The notes below the pieces were generated by a model. That model was given only the letters and a program-made list of their open reading frames with translations. It searched no databases and was not told where the DNA came from. Below, piece after piece: positions 13,040 to 24,602 of a stretch of 64,000 nt of DNA. The position numbers and the translations under genes are program-made. Where the stretch lies: the NCBI GenBank assembly GCA_013399895.1, contig VXBA01002855.1:1205979-1269978 (forward strand), read 5' to 3'. The DNA is from Serilophus lunatus (lineage: Eukaryota; Chordata; Aves; Passeriformes; Eurylaimidae). Within the stretch, counting starts at the first letter, position 1, and every line of letters starts with the position of its first letter.

Positions 13040-16000
13040 GGCACAAACAGGATCTTTAGAGATATTTTCATTATTCTGCTTGATGGGTTACAGTCGCCCA
13101 TAGAAGTCTTGCTGGATTCTCACTCTTTACCCCTCACACTTGCCAGAGAATTCTATAACGGGATGATACCCCTTCTAGGTGGAGAGGAACCAAGTGAAGG
13201 AAGAAGGCAGAAACAGATTGCACTTATCCCAGGTAATGATGCTTCGTTGATGTCTCATTATCACTTGAAAATCAAAAGAGAAATTTGATTCTCAGAACTG
13301 CAACTGCAGCTTTTCATCCTAAGACATACTTTGTGCTGAGGCAGGGTTCTTTTTACCTAGATAGTCATATTTTGTTTGGTATCTCAGCTCATCCTTAGAA
13401 GGAAATGAAGCGGCAGTGACAGGAAGCAAGGTTTATGAAGACAGAAAGAAGACAGCCTGAGCTGTTCTCAAATGTGCATTACTCCCTAGAGTTCCAAAGT
13501 CTCAGCATTATGTACCAGCCATTGCTATTAATGCTAGTGGCTATTTAAGTACTATCAAGGTCTCTCCCAGTGAAGGAAGTTCACATTCCCGAGAGGTTTG
13601 AGGATTTCATTAACAGTGAGTCTACTGGTGTAGATGTGCTAGAGGTCAGGGAAATAGGAAACCTTCACTCATCTTAGTTCACTTTGCAAGACGCTGTTTA
13701 GGTCAGATCAAGATCCTACTAATTTCAGCAGGCCTTAAAAAAAGTTCTTATATCCATCTGTGTTCACTGGACCACCTTCGTGATGAACAGCCATCAAATC
13801 ATAATTAAAGTCCTTCCCTATGGAAGTGAAATGTATGTTTGACTGTTTTCGCTCACAGTCTTTTGGGAAATACATGCTTTAAATTCCCCTATTAATGTAT
13901 TTTTCTTTGCATAGAAACAAAGACTTTTTCTTGAGTTAGGTCCCAGCTACAAGAATTGAAGTGGGATTAAATCTGAGTTGTTATAAATCTAAGGAACATT
14001 CAGAGACATCGCTTTGGTTTGAGTCATTAAAATAGCCAGAAGTCACTGGCTGTTCCCAAAGTGTTCAGACCCAGGGATTTGATACATGCATAATTCTAGT
14101 GTTTACAGTGATGGTTGATATTAAATGAGCTCTTTCTAGCTTCTGCCATGATTTGAGATGCTCAGCTTGTTTAGAGCCTGCTTGTTCTTCTCTCTAAAGG
14201 AAACAACATGCAGAATAAATGATTAAAATCATGATGTCCCTCTTGAAATATGTAATTTATTAGAAGCAATTAGTACAGTATGTGGCTCTCGTCCAAATCT
14301 GTAACCCTTTAGGCCAGCTTGATGATGTCTGATGCATCTCATTACTTTGTGACTGAAGATTAACAATGAACACGGGTAGAGTCTGGAGACATAAAGGATT
14401 ATTGTTAGTATAGTAGGCACTGAGTTTGGAGCCCACAAAAATCATTGTGGAACAAAAGTCTTCAGCTAAATTTACTTCAAGTGGTAGAGAAATGAAGTTT
14501 TTAAGTCTTTAGCAGTGGCTACAGAAACTTATGTCATTTTACAGGCTGCCTTCTTACATGGAAAACTCTGTGAAGAGCTTCTGGAGTTAACATGTCAGTG
14601 TAAGAATATGAAACACCATATTATACTAAAAAGAAAAATACTGTATCTTTTGATGGTTTCTGCTTCACAATCAGGCTCAAATTTAATTTTCAGGAAATTA
14701 ATGCTAGCCACAATGGAAGACATCTTACACAGTTTTCTGAAAATCAAGGCCAAGCTGGTGCTCAGTCAAACTTTTCTTATGTGAGCCAGTCACTTTGGCT
14801 CAGAAGATTACATTTTCCCAATCTCTCCAATGATGATCCTTTTTCAAAGCCAACTATGCTGCACATGAGCCATGAGGCCAGAATAGAAGAAGGTGGTTTG
14901 CAACTATCCTTTCAGTCCTGAACGTCTCTTCCTTTTCCAGTAGGGCTGCGATAACTGGGCAGATGGCTAAGGTTACTCCACAGAAGCAGACCTGTCCAGT
15001 AGCTGAAGCAATCCCCAAGGTTGGGGCAAAGTCTTCCTCTAACCCTTTAGCAGAGCTGCCGTGTTCCTGGAGCAACACCTGCTCTTTAGCCTGGTGGCAG
15101 TCATTTTTCAGGATATTTCTATTAAGTATAAGACCTATCTCAGTATGTTATTTCTTGAGTAACAAAAGGCTAAGCTCTGTCTTATTTGTGTGCACTACTC
15201 TTGTTCATTCATGTGTTGTGATGTGACAAAGTACCGTCAATGCATATAGTTTCCTGGGTGGAAGACCTGTGACTGCCTAGATCTTCTGAAGCACTGGGAA
15301 TAGAAGATATATGCTGTAGTCTTGTATCATTGCCTTTTCCTTTTTCCCTAGCTGGGTCATAAAATAAAGGTGCAGCTTTGCTTTCAAGACCAGTTGTTCT
15401 CTTCATTTATATACTATTCTTCCCCACATCTTAGCTAGATGCACTTCAATGCAATCACACCACTTGATGAAGAGTGCCCTTGAACAAATTTCCTGGCTAT
15501 CTTCCAGCGCCTGGTATCTTTACTACTTGCTCTACCTCTCTACTTCCTCAGATTTGTACAGTATGATAATGACAGTAGATACAATTATTAAAATAAAAAA
15601 AGAAAAAGAAAAAAGCTAAATTAATTAGTGAATCACTGACTTGGTGATGGGGATACATTAGATTGTTGCCATCTCAAGTTCAATTGACTGCCACCATCAA
15701 GCTACTGCCCCAAATGTTGGCAGACACTGCTGTAGTCTGTATTTAATTTCTTACTGTTGGCAGCTTTGAATACATTTCACTTCTCACAGCTGGCGGCTCT
15801 TGCTTCAAAATAGCTCTGGCCTTGGCTTCAATAAATATTGCAGTACCTATAGAGAGACTGAGGTGTTCAGCAGAGACTAAGCTTGACATCTGTTCTACAG
15901 CAAAACTGGGATATCTGTGTTATAACTTGTCATCTGTCACTATTACCTAGAGTGAAAAAGAAAAGGCTATGCCGAGCACTAATGTCAGTCCCTGAATTAC

Positions 16001-16594
16001 CACGTATGGACCAATATAGGCCAAAGTCTGGGACAGTATCTCGTTCAGCTCATCATGAAGTCCACATATCTGATAGTTCCTTCTAATCTTTTTGGAATGA
16101 ATGTTAAACTTGCCTCCTGCTAAGAGTACAACTTTATTTTTATGGTAGAAGGTAATCTTAGAAATATCTGTTAAACAGCATTTATGACTTGAAAATAGTG
16201 TTATTAAGCATTGTGGTATTAAATATAGAGCAATGTAAACATCATGCTGTTTCTAAGCAGTAAAAGACAACATTAAAAATCAACCTTTTAAGAGATAACA
16301 ACATAAAATATTATAGAAAGAGAATGTGGGTGGCATAGTCCATATTTTAAAATGTAAAGTAGAAAGCCCAGGGAAGGCAGCATGTGTTGTTCTGGTTGCT
16401 TTATATCACAAGATGTATTTATAGTGAAATTACAAAGATTTTGGCAGTGTTGTGTTCTAAATTGAAACAGCTTTTGAAGAAAAGATAATATTTTTGTAGG
16501 AAAAGATGTGAGGTCCTTATGAAACCAGTAATTTGATAGGGCATTAAATTTTATTTCCTGGCTTTAACTGTATGTTCTACGCTGGACTTTAACA

Positions 16595-16720
16595 ACCAAG
16601 CCACGTGGCAGCCGCTGACTCCAGCAAGTCTTATTGTAATAAATAATAATTGTCTCTTTGTTTCATCTAAAGCATTATAAATTTGGAATTGATCCCAAGC
16701 AAGATGACAGAATGAAAACC
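16595..16720. promoter_or_regulatory. Candidate conserved non-coding element with palindromic E-box
   Basis: This intronic block combines a 10-bp palindrome GCCACGTGGC (16600-16609, E-box core CACGTG) with a run of TAAT/ATTA-type motifs and an AAGCATTATAAATTTG stretch. That motif mixture is typical of vertebrate enhancers. Conservation cannot be seen from one sequence, so this is a motif-based guess. Confidence 0.25.
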
Positions 16721-18540
16721 TAGGTTACATGTTACTGCTCCTGTTCAGTGTTTGACATCTCTTGAGCTCCTGGACAGGAGGTGCAGGATCATGTGTAGAG
16801 AGGGGACAAGTGCATTAGTCATGTCCTCACCTGAGAGCCTTCTTGGCTCTATGCCAGGAATCATCCGTGCTGGGGAGAGCACGCTCCTCCTACAACATTG
16901 CAGGGAGTCTGCAAGTGAGGAAACAGTGGGACAGCTTACTCAATTTATACTGGGATCTTGTGGCAATAGAGATAGATGCAGTGAATAAATACAGAGATAC
17001 CTCTCCAATTAGTATACTTCTAAAAAGCCTCCATAGTATGTGGGCTGTTCTCTCATTGAATTTACCCTTAAGAGAAAAACCTTCCTTACATTTGTATTTA
17101 CCTCCATATTTCTACAGTCCTTCTTTGTCTATTAATGTCTCCTCTCCATGTAACCCTAACCCGCCCCCAGAAAGCAAAGCTGTCAAAAGACAGAATGACA
17201 AGCTACAGGCAAGCTCAAGGTTAGCAGTGAATTTTTGTAACATTAATGGCACCACCACACATTGAGCAGTGCCATTAGCCTGACATAGCAAAATCATCCC
17301 ACAACCTTCCAGTTAAGATGCTGTCAGATGTGCTGGTCCTTTTGAGCATGTGTAAGCAGGTTCTGCTCACAGCAGAGCTCCCACCACCTGCACTCACTCC
17401 TCCTGGGATCAGGGCTGAGAGGTTTGAAACATACAATGATTTCCATGACAGTGGCTCCCGCCCAAAAGCTGCTCTTCCAGTGACAGTAGCTCACCATCCG
17501 CTATTTTTCTTGCTACTGTCAGGTTTCACTCTGACTCAAGTCAATGTCCAAGTTGTATGTTAGCTTTGTGATATCTCTCTCTGAAAAACATGGTTCTTAT
17601 TTCTGTGGTTAGGCTAAGAGAAACCATAGAGAAATCATGCTTCTGAATCTTTAGGACCATCTGTGTTGAGTTTCTTCTGATGGGGATGTTGTCTGGGATT
17701 TTAGTATTTGATTTTTATTTCCTTTTGAAGTGGATGCCTATTAGACTGAATTTATTGAAAAATAAAAATTTTCTACAGAAAAACATGTGGTTCTACTCCC
17801 CTCCATAATTTATCCGTTTCTTCACTCCTCGAGATGCAACATTGCCCAGTTTAGCAAGAACACAGAGTTCCCAAAACCATTCACCAGAGCTTTGGCAAGG
17901 AGACAAGAACATGAGCAGCCCGAAGATTTCAACCACATCCTTTCAGGCCTGCAGCTAGGCTTGAATACTCTCATGAATTATGTGTGTGACTGACCAGAAA
18001 AACACAGGAAATACTGCAGCTAGCATATGGATCTGAAAAGAGATTCATTTTCTTGTGAGCTGCACAGGCCAGGAGGATTTTGTTTAGAAGCTCTCATCTA
18101 GTCTAGCTGCTAATTTTTCTTGAAATGGAGGGGGGATACCTCAGGTTTTTCAGTGCTCCCCCAACCTGTGAACCAGTGTTATTCCATGGGTCTTTTATTG
18201 CCAGACAAGATGATCAGCAGGCTCTGAGAAATCTACAAAATATTTTTAACAATACAATTAGAAAAAGACTGGGATCTAATGACTCTCATAAGGAAAACAC
18301 ACACCTTAAATGTTTGAAGTGATTCTCCCGGCTCAAGGTGCACCATTACTGTGTATGCTAGCACACAGCAAGAAGCACATGTGCACACGTCTGGTAAACC
18401 CTGAAAATGGTGCAGGTTTATGGGCTATTTATTCCCTGCCATGGCATCTTTCCAGGCGACAGGGACACAGGACACACCAGGGTTGCACCTGTCCCTGGAG
18501 AGCACTGGTAAGGTATAGGAAACCCATAGGCATCTACCCG

Positions 18541-18690
18541 CCCTAGCTGCGATCGTGTCCAGTTGGAGACATTAGCCTCTCGGAAGAGGAGGCCGGGAGT
18601 GCCGAGAGCTGCGGAGGGAAAGTGTTGGTGGGCGGCGGGACGGGCCTGCCGGCATCCATCGCAGCGTGCAAGCACCCGCGGGCCAGCCAT
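18541..18690. promoter_or_regulatory. Isolated CpG-rich patch inside the last PPP1R1C intron
   Basis: This patch of about 150 bp is markedly richer in G+C than its surroundings: 43 of 60 bases are G or C at 18601-18660 by hand count. It has many CpG dinucleotides where the flanking DNA has almost none. A TTTTTCTTTCAG acceptor-like sequence lies just downstream (AG at 18736-18737). It could be a small CpG island serving an internal promoter or a non-coding transcript, or a GC-rich retroposon relic. Open frames on both strands here have no family resemblance, so no gene is called. Confidence 0.35.
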
Positions 18691-20749
18691 CCACTCCACA
18701 GGCAAAGGGAGGCAGCAGGCTTTGCTTTTTCTTTCAGCAATGAGGAGAAATTATGTAAATTCTCTTTTCAATCTCCTTGCAATCCGCAAGAAAACGGAGT
18801 TGTTAAAAACCGTCAGTGGCATTTTTGGCATGCAGGCTCCCCCTGCTGACTCCGAGGTGCCGCTCCACTGTTGAATGGCAAGAATGGCTATAAGTGAAAT
18901 TATATTAAAAGTGACTAATTTTGACTTAAACCCCACGACGTTATTACTGTATTTGACCTGTATTTGGTGTTCCCCACATCCCATGAGTGTTTAGAGCCTG
19001 ACTTTTCTTCCAATTCACTTTTCGCAAGATGGAAAGTAAGAAGTGTTAAAACTCATTTTTCAGGAATCTATGGCTGTGATCTGAATGTGTCTAAACCTTT
19101 ACAGAAGAGTCTGTCTTTTATCTGCTTTGTGCATATTTTCTGCAATGAAATTGAGTAAACTGATATTCTTGATGTGCTTCCCAGAAAAATGGAGAGCAAC
19201 ACTCGTTTTCAAGCTCTGACAGTTCTGAGAGCCAGATAGTGTGTTTCTGTGGGGTAATTATGTTCTGGTTGTACTGAATGCTGGCTCTGGGGTGTTTTGA
19301 GGCCTTAGGCAAATCAGAAGAAGTAGATTTCTCACAAGCTCAAGGCACTCACACAATAAAGAGCCACTAAAGATTTTGTCCCGATGTTTTGCTGCCTGTG
19401 GCAACTGCAAAACGAGACCAGTTGTACCTACTGCAATGCAAATAGTTTGTGGTGACTGCATTTTATGTTGAATGATTGATTTCTTAACATTAGTTTTTAA
19501 TTTTGCAATCAAAAATACTCAAATATAAGAATTTGGCAGAGTTTCAGTTATCTCTAAGCTGAACAAGTTAAAATGAAAATATTTCAAATTTAAAATATTA
19601 CTAAAGATGTCAAACTAAACATTTCACTGTTGTCTTTTATTTTCTCCTCTCCCAAAAGATCAGAGACATTGCATCAGAAACCTTCTGATGTCTAAGCTAG
19701 GACTTTGATGTTGAATTTGTGTACCAGAGAAGCACTCTGGTTGTGCATATGCATTATGTACTAAGTTGTTTTGCATTTGTTTTGAGGGTGTGAAAATCTA
19801 CGTATATTATTGTGCAAAAGACCATACATTGCTGTGTTGTGGTTTGTCTACCTTGATTCAAGGGATTTATACTCTTACTCTGTAGAAATTGTTCCTTGCA
19901 GAAAAGCAATGCTGTTCTCTGTCTCCCATTGAAGTTGCTGTGATTGAGCAGCTTCAGAGAATCGCTCTCCACCAACCAGATACTTCTGATTTGATGTTAT
20001 GTGGAAAAGAGTCACTGCTTTTCCAGACGCTGGGTGGAAAGCATCTCCTCTTCCCACTTGCCCGATGACCAGGATGTGTGTTTGATCACAGTTCAGGCTC
20101 TGGTTAGAACTAATTAGGGTATCTTCTTCTTCCCCTTCCAGCTGACAGTTGCATTGGAACTTAACAGGTCACCAACTGTCTTTTAAAGGGTTAAAGGCAT
20201 CAGCTTGCATTTGGGTGGGATCTCCACCAGAAACCTCAGCTAATGGGTAAACAGCTCCTGTTCACTTGCTCCTGCTTTGCTGCTGTTCACTGCTGGTTTG
20301 CTGGTTTCCCTATACTGCTGGTGCCACCAGCACGCTGCCTGGCTGGTGGATGAAGCCACCTGGCTGTCCAGGCTGGTCTCCCACCTCAGTTTCAGGTTGG
20401 TGAGGACCCCACCTAAGTCTCTGTCTGAAAGTTGCTGTGTGCTGCAGGTCCTCATAATGTTTACTCTCCAGCTTTGATATCAAATCTCAGGCCCCACAGG
20501 CAGCTACACCAACCTATGGGAAGGTGTGCTGTCCCTGCTCCTTCAGAGCAGCCTAGTTTATCTGAGAAGATTTCAACATTTCGTGCAGAAGATGAAAATG
20601 TTTGCACAGTCTCAGACTTGATCAAGAAATTAAGTAGGTCAAAATGATGAGAGATCACTCAGGATATGCTGGTTACTCAGTCTGAAGAGCTGGACATGAG
20701 GTTAAAACCAAGGCTTCTGAGCGTATCTAAAACATACAAATGTATTGTA

Positions 20750-21000
20750 TGTGAGAAAAGAACTAGACATGCTTTTCTTGTCCTAAGAGTTTATTTTTTA
20801 AGAAAACAAGGTAGACAGTCAAGTTGCAAGGTGCTCGGCAGTGTAAGATCTCACAGCTACACCCGCACAAGAGCTTGCTTCTCTCCTGAGGCCAGCTGGC
20901 TCCACACAGCCCACATCCACAGTGCAAACCCTTTTATGCTCCCAAGTCATGGGAGTCATCTAAAACTGGCTGATGCCTACATCAGGCTGAGAACTTTATA
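20750..21000 (-). mobile_element. Possible degenerate solo LTR (minus orientation)
   Basis: Read on the minus strand, this stretch has a CATAAAAGGG TATA-like box (20929-20938). About 145 nt downstream is an AATAAA signal (20790-20795), with a moderately GC-rich interval between them. That spacing resembles the R and U5 part of a retroviral LTR. I could not define TG...CA ends or a target-site duplication, and no internal retroviral genes are next to it. The boundaries are approximate. A cryptic promoter and poly-A site of other origin is an alternative. Confidence 0.3.
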
Positions 21001-21320
21001 AGTGAGAGCTAATTGGCACAAACAAAACTGGTAACCTGGCTAATGGTTGCTCAGGACAGCCAGAGGAGATCAGTGCACAGAGCTCTTTAGGGTGTTTTTT
21101 AGCTGCAGCCTACAAGACTTGAGCTCTCACAGGCCAGCATACATTTGAGCATTGGGAGCATAGATTCTTTGGAAAAGCCTGGGAACAGTACTGAAACAGT
21201 ACTGAAAATTAGAGAATCTATCTGCCAGAGATGCAATTTTGTATATAAATACAGCTATACCTTATGAAACAGTAATGACAGGGACATTTGACTTTTTTAT
21301 TTGTCAGTGTTTTTTTACTG

Positions 21321-21505
21321 TGGCAGTGGTAAAACAGAGGAACAAGTTACCTAGAAAGCTTGTGAAATCTCCATCCTTGGAGATACTCAAAATATGACTG
21401 AACACAGTCATATGCAATCTACTTCAGCTGATCCTGTGTTGAGCAGGGGTTTGGGTTAGACAATCCCCGGCAGTACTTTCTAAGCCTCATCAACTCTGTA
21501 ACTCA
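21321..21505 (+). mobile_element. CR1 LINE 3'-end fragment
   Basis: This stretch matches the familiar 3' end of avian CR1 retroposons in order. It has a 'gtggtaaaac.gaggaacaagtt' block, then 'tctccatccttggagatactcaaaa', then 'gaacacagtc', then 'agctgatcctg.gttgagcagggg.ttgg', then a decayed 'tcaactctgtaactc' end. It is 5'-truncated like nearly all CR1 copies and diverged, so it is old. It lies in the PPP1R1C sense orientation within the last intron. CR1 supports a bird, crocodilian or turtle source. Confidence 0.85.
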
Positions 21506-24500
21506 ATAGCAGTTTTACTTGTAAACCTTTTACAACACAATATATTACTACACAAGGAAAGCATCATCCCATGACTGTCAATATTAGAATTTTACCTTTC
21601 AGTCCAGTGAGTGACATTTTTTATGAAGTACATTCTCCACTTCTATAAGAGTGCTCTCTACATGTCAGTTTGTCTGGGTGATAATGTGCCTTAGGAAAAT
21701 GTCTCAGAAGCAAAAATTAGGACTAAGGTAGGCTGTAAGCCCCAAGTTAGCTCTTAACATGATAAAAACCTCTCCAGCACCAAGAGAAAACAGACTAGCT
21801 CTGATCTTCCAGAAATACTCCTCAGGAGTTAAGCTGGCTTGATTCATAGCTCTGCTTTGGTTAGCATGAAATGCCTGCTGCAGAGGGAGAGGGGAAGGAT
21901 TAAAGCCACCTTCAGCTTCAGTCTTCTGAAATAGACCCCAGCTGCTTGAGATGATCTCAGCAGCTCACAGGTACTGAGGTGGTGAAAACTAAAGAGACTC
22001 ATTCTTTCTGATGGATTCCTGCTTGGATGTAAGGACTACAGCTACAGTAGTCAATATGCAATATGAAGAAAATAGATATTGCCTGGTATTCACGTGCCAC
22101 CCATGAGGCAACTGCAATGGGGATAATTTAATGTAAACACCAACCTATCAATCACTCATTTAATCATCACAATGTTTTTGTAATTTTGAAGCTGTTTATA
22201 AAATACTTGAAAGAAAAGAAGAGCTTATTTCAGCATTTACAATATTACTGATGCCAGGTTATTCTGATGCCAAAATCCTATCTCCTTTGTCATCGTAAGA
22301 AGGATCACAATGAAAATTACAATTACAACTCAGTAGGGGATTCATCAGCAAATTAACAGAGAAGCTTATAGACTTCTGACAAAAACAAAACAGACTGGAT
22401 TAATTAAAAGTGAAAGCCACATGGCTCATGGAAGTATAGCAGAAAAACAATGCTTTGGAATTTTGGGTGATCAGCAAAGATTTTGCACCTCTCTTCTTCT
22501 TAAAAACTCACTGGAAAGCTTTTCATCCTCACCCTAACAATCTCAGGCTGCACAGAGTATTCAGCAAGAAACTTAAATCTGCCATTAACAAATTTTGCTC
22601 TGTATCTGCCCCAGACCACAGAAAGAAATAATAGCCACAAAAAGAATAACAAAAATAGAAAATATGGATCCAGAATATGAAGTGAACAGAATGCTGGGGA
22701 TTCCATGCCAGGCCTGGGGATGAAACAGAAGAAGCTATGAAAAAGCAAAAGCTTCTCAGTCATTACACACAGGACTTCATTCACCCCATCACACGCTCGG
22801 GCTTCTGCTTCTCAGTATTACAGTCTCCCCTTCTCGGCCAAGGATTCTCTCCCCTAAGGATGTGGCAGTAAGATTTTTCTCAGCTGTTTAGGTTTCTTGA
22901 CCTCAGAAAAATCCTTGTTTCAGCCAAAATATAAAAAAATAGAGCCACAGTGCAGTTCAGGGAAAAGAGAGCAGCTGGGTAATGCCATCCACTAATGCTG
23001 AAGTCAGATAAGAATGCCTATAGAAAACTGAAACACAGCTTTTTGGAAGCGGCTCATGAAGGTGGGGAAATGAAAATAATTTGTAAAGCATTTTCTGTAG
23101 AGTTTTGAATGAAAAAAGTTTAATTTCCATTGTGTTTTGAATGTGTATAAAAACCAAATTAATTTTCCCATATTCCTATTTTTTTGTTTGACAAGCTAGG
23201 CAAAACTAAATGTTATTACAACAGGGAGGAGAATAACATATTTTTGCATGTAAAACCACAAAGAAAATTCCGCAATGTTTAACAAATAATTCTGTATTGA
23301 ACAAAACCCTTTTCCAGGCAGCACAGCCAAAACTACTGAGATTGCGGTGGCCCTGGCCCCATACAATAAGGATAAGCATTCCCAGTTTGATATTGTAAGG
23401 GCCCCATAATTAAAATCATGGTGAAATATGATCCCAGATTCTGTCTACATCTGACCAGTGGCTGGACCTAAATGTAGTGTTGGACAGCTCTCCAATACTT
23501 GATCTATCCAACTTGGATGGGGTCTTAACCTGTTTCATACCTCCTCAAGACTGCTGTGATATTTAGTATTGTCGAAGTGCCTATGTCCCCTTATTCTTTA
23601 TACACTACTTGCAGGCTTAACTTTTACAGTTCACAAAATTCTATACTTATTTGGAACACATAAACATTACTTCCTTCACAGGTTAGCTAAGTTTTGCAGA
23701 GAAACTTTCTGAGCAAACCCTACCTCTTCTAAGAAGTGTGATCTCCAGGCCTGCTGCTGAACAGTACAAACAGGATGAGAATCCAATTCACACAATTGAA
23801 GTCTATGTCTATAAATGTCTCTGGTATTAAAAAAACTCTTGCTTGCCCTCCAGAGACCCAATCAAACACAAAGTTAGGGTGTTTCATATTTTTCACAAAG
23901 GGAAAGGACCTATTCTCCTCTAATCATGTACATTTGTTTTTGTCATTGTTTTTGTTTGGTTTTTTTAAACAGAACCTACAAAATCATTTTCTCAAAAAAA
24001 AAAAAACGGAGATGTTGCAAGGCCAGGTTAGCGAGTAAAAAGGCTGGTATTGTTATCAGTGCCATAGATTGAGAGGTTATTTTGCTATATAAGATTTCAT
24101 TCCCTGCTTTACTAATTGAAACTTGAAAAAATTGAACTTGAAGAAAACTTGAAAATTGTTTTTTGAATGGAAATCATTTAGTCTGAAGGCAAAACACATG
24201 GCACAAAGAAAAAGTCATGAGACTGTTTTGTAATAGTGCATCCGTAAGTAACACATCCCAACTAGGTGCAAGTCTCAGTCCACCTAAGAACTGAAAAGCT
24301 CGGACTCCTTCAGTTTAGGTTCTCTAATACAGCATTTTCCCCAAGAATTAACTGCTGAAGTCAAATCCCTTACAAATGCTTAGGCATTTGCTTTTAAGTC
24401 TGGTTTGTACAACCTCAACAGGAGTTTAGGAAAAGAACACATTTCTGATTTGTATTAAAAAAGATAAGTCCTTCAATAACTGTGCTGTAGTAAGAGAAAT

Positions 24501-24558
24501 GGCCAGGAGAGTAGGTCAGAGATTCCCCATTAAGAACTGGGAAAGTAAAAGTAAATTT

Positions 24559-24602
24559 AAAAAACAAACAAACAAACAAAGAACCAAAACAAACAAACAA
24601 AA
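24559..24602. repeat. (CAAA)n / (AAAC)n simple repeat
   Basis: This is an imperfect run of AAAC/CAAA units with one interruption (GAACC) in the last PPP1R1C intron. It is low-complexity sequence with no coding meaning. Confidence 0.9.

Noticed and set aside
12959..13288. 109-codon frame with repeated Ile-His-Pro-Ser
   Set aside because: It is generated by the (ATCC)n microsatellite, with no coding context.
18563..18874. Overlapping open frames on both strands in the CpG-rich patch
   Set aside because: High GC lowers stop frequency, and several overlapping frames on both strands argue against any single real one.
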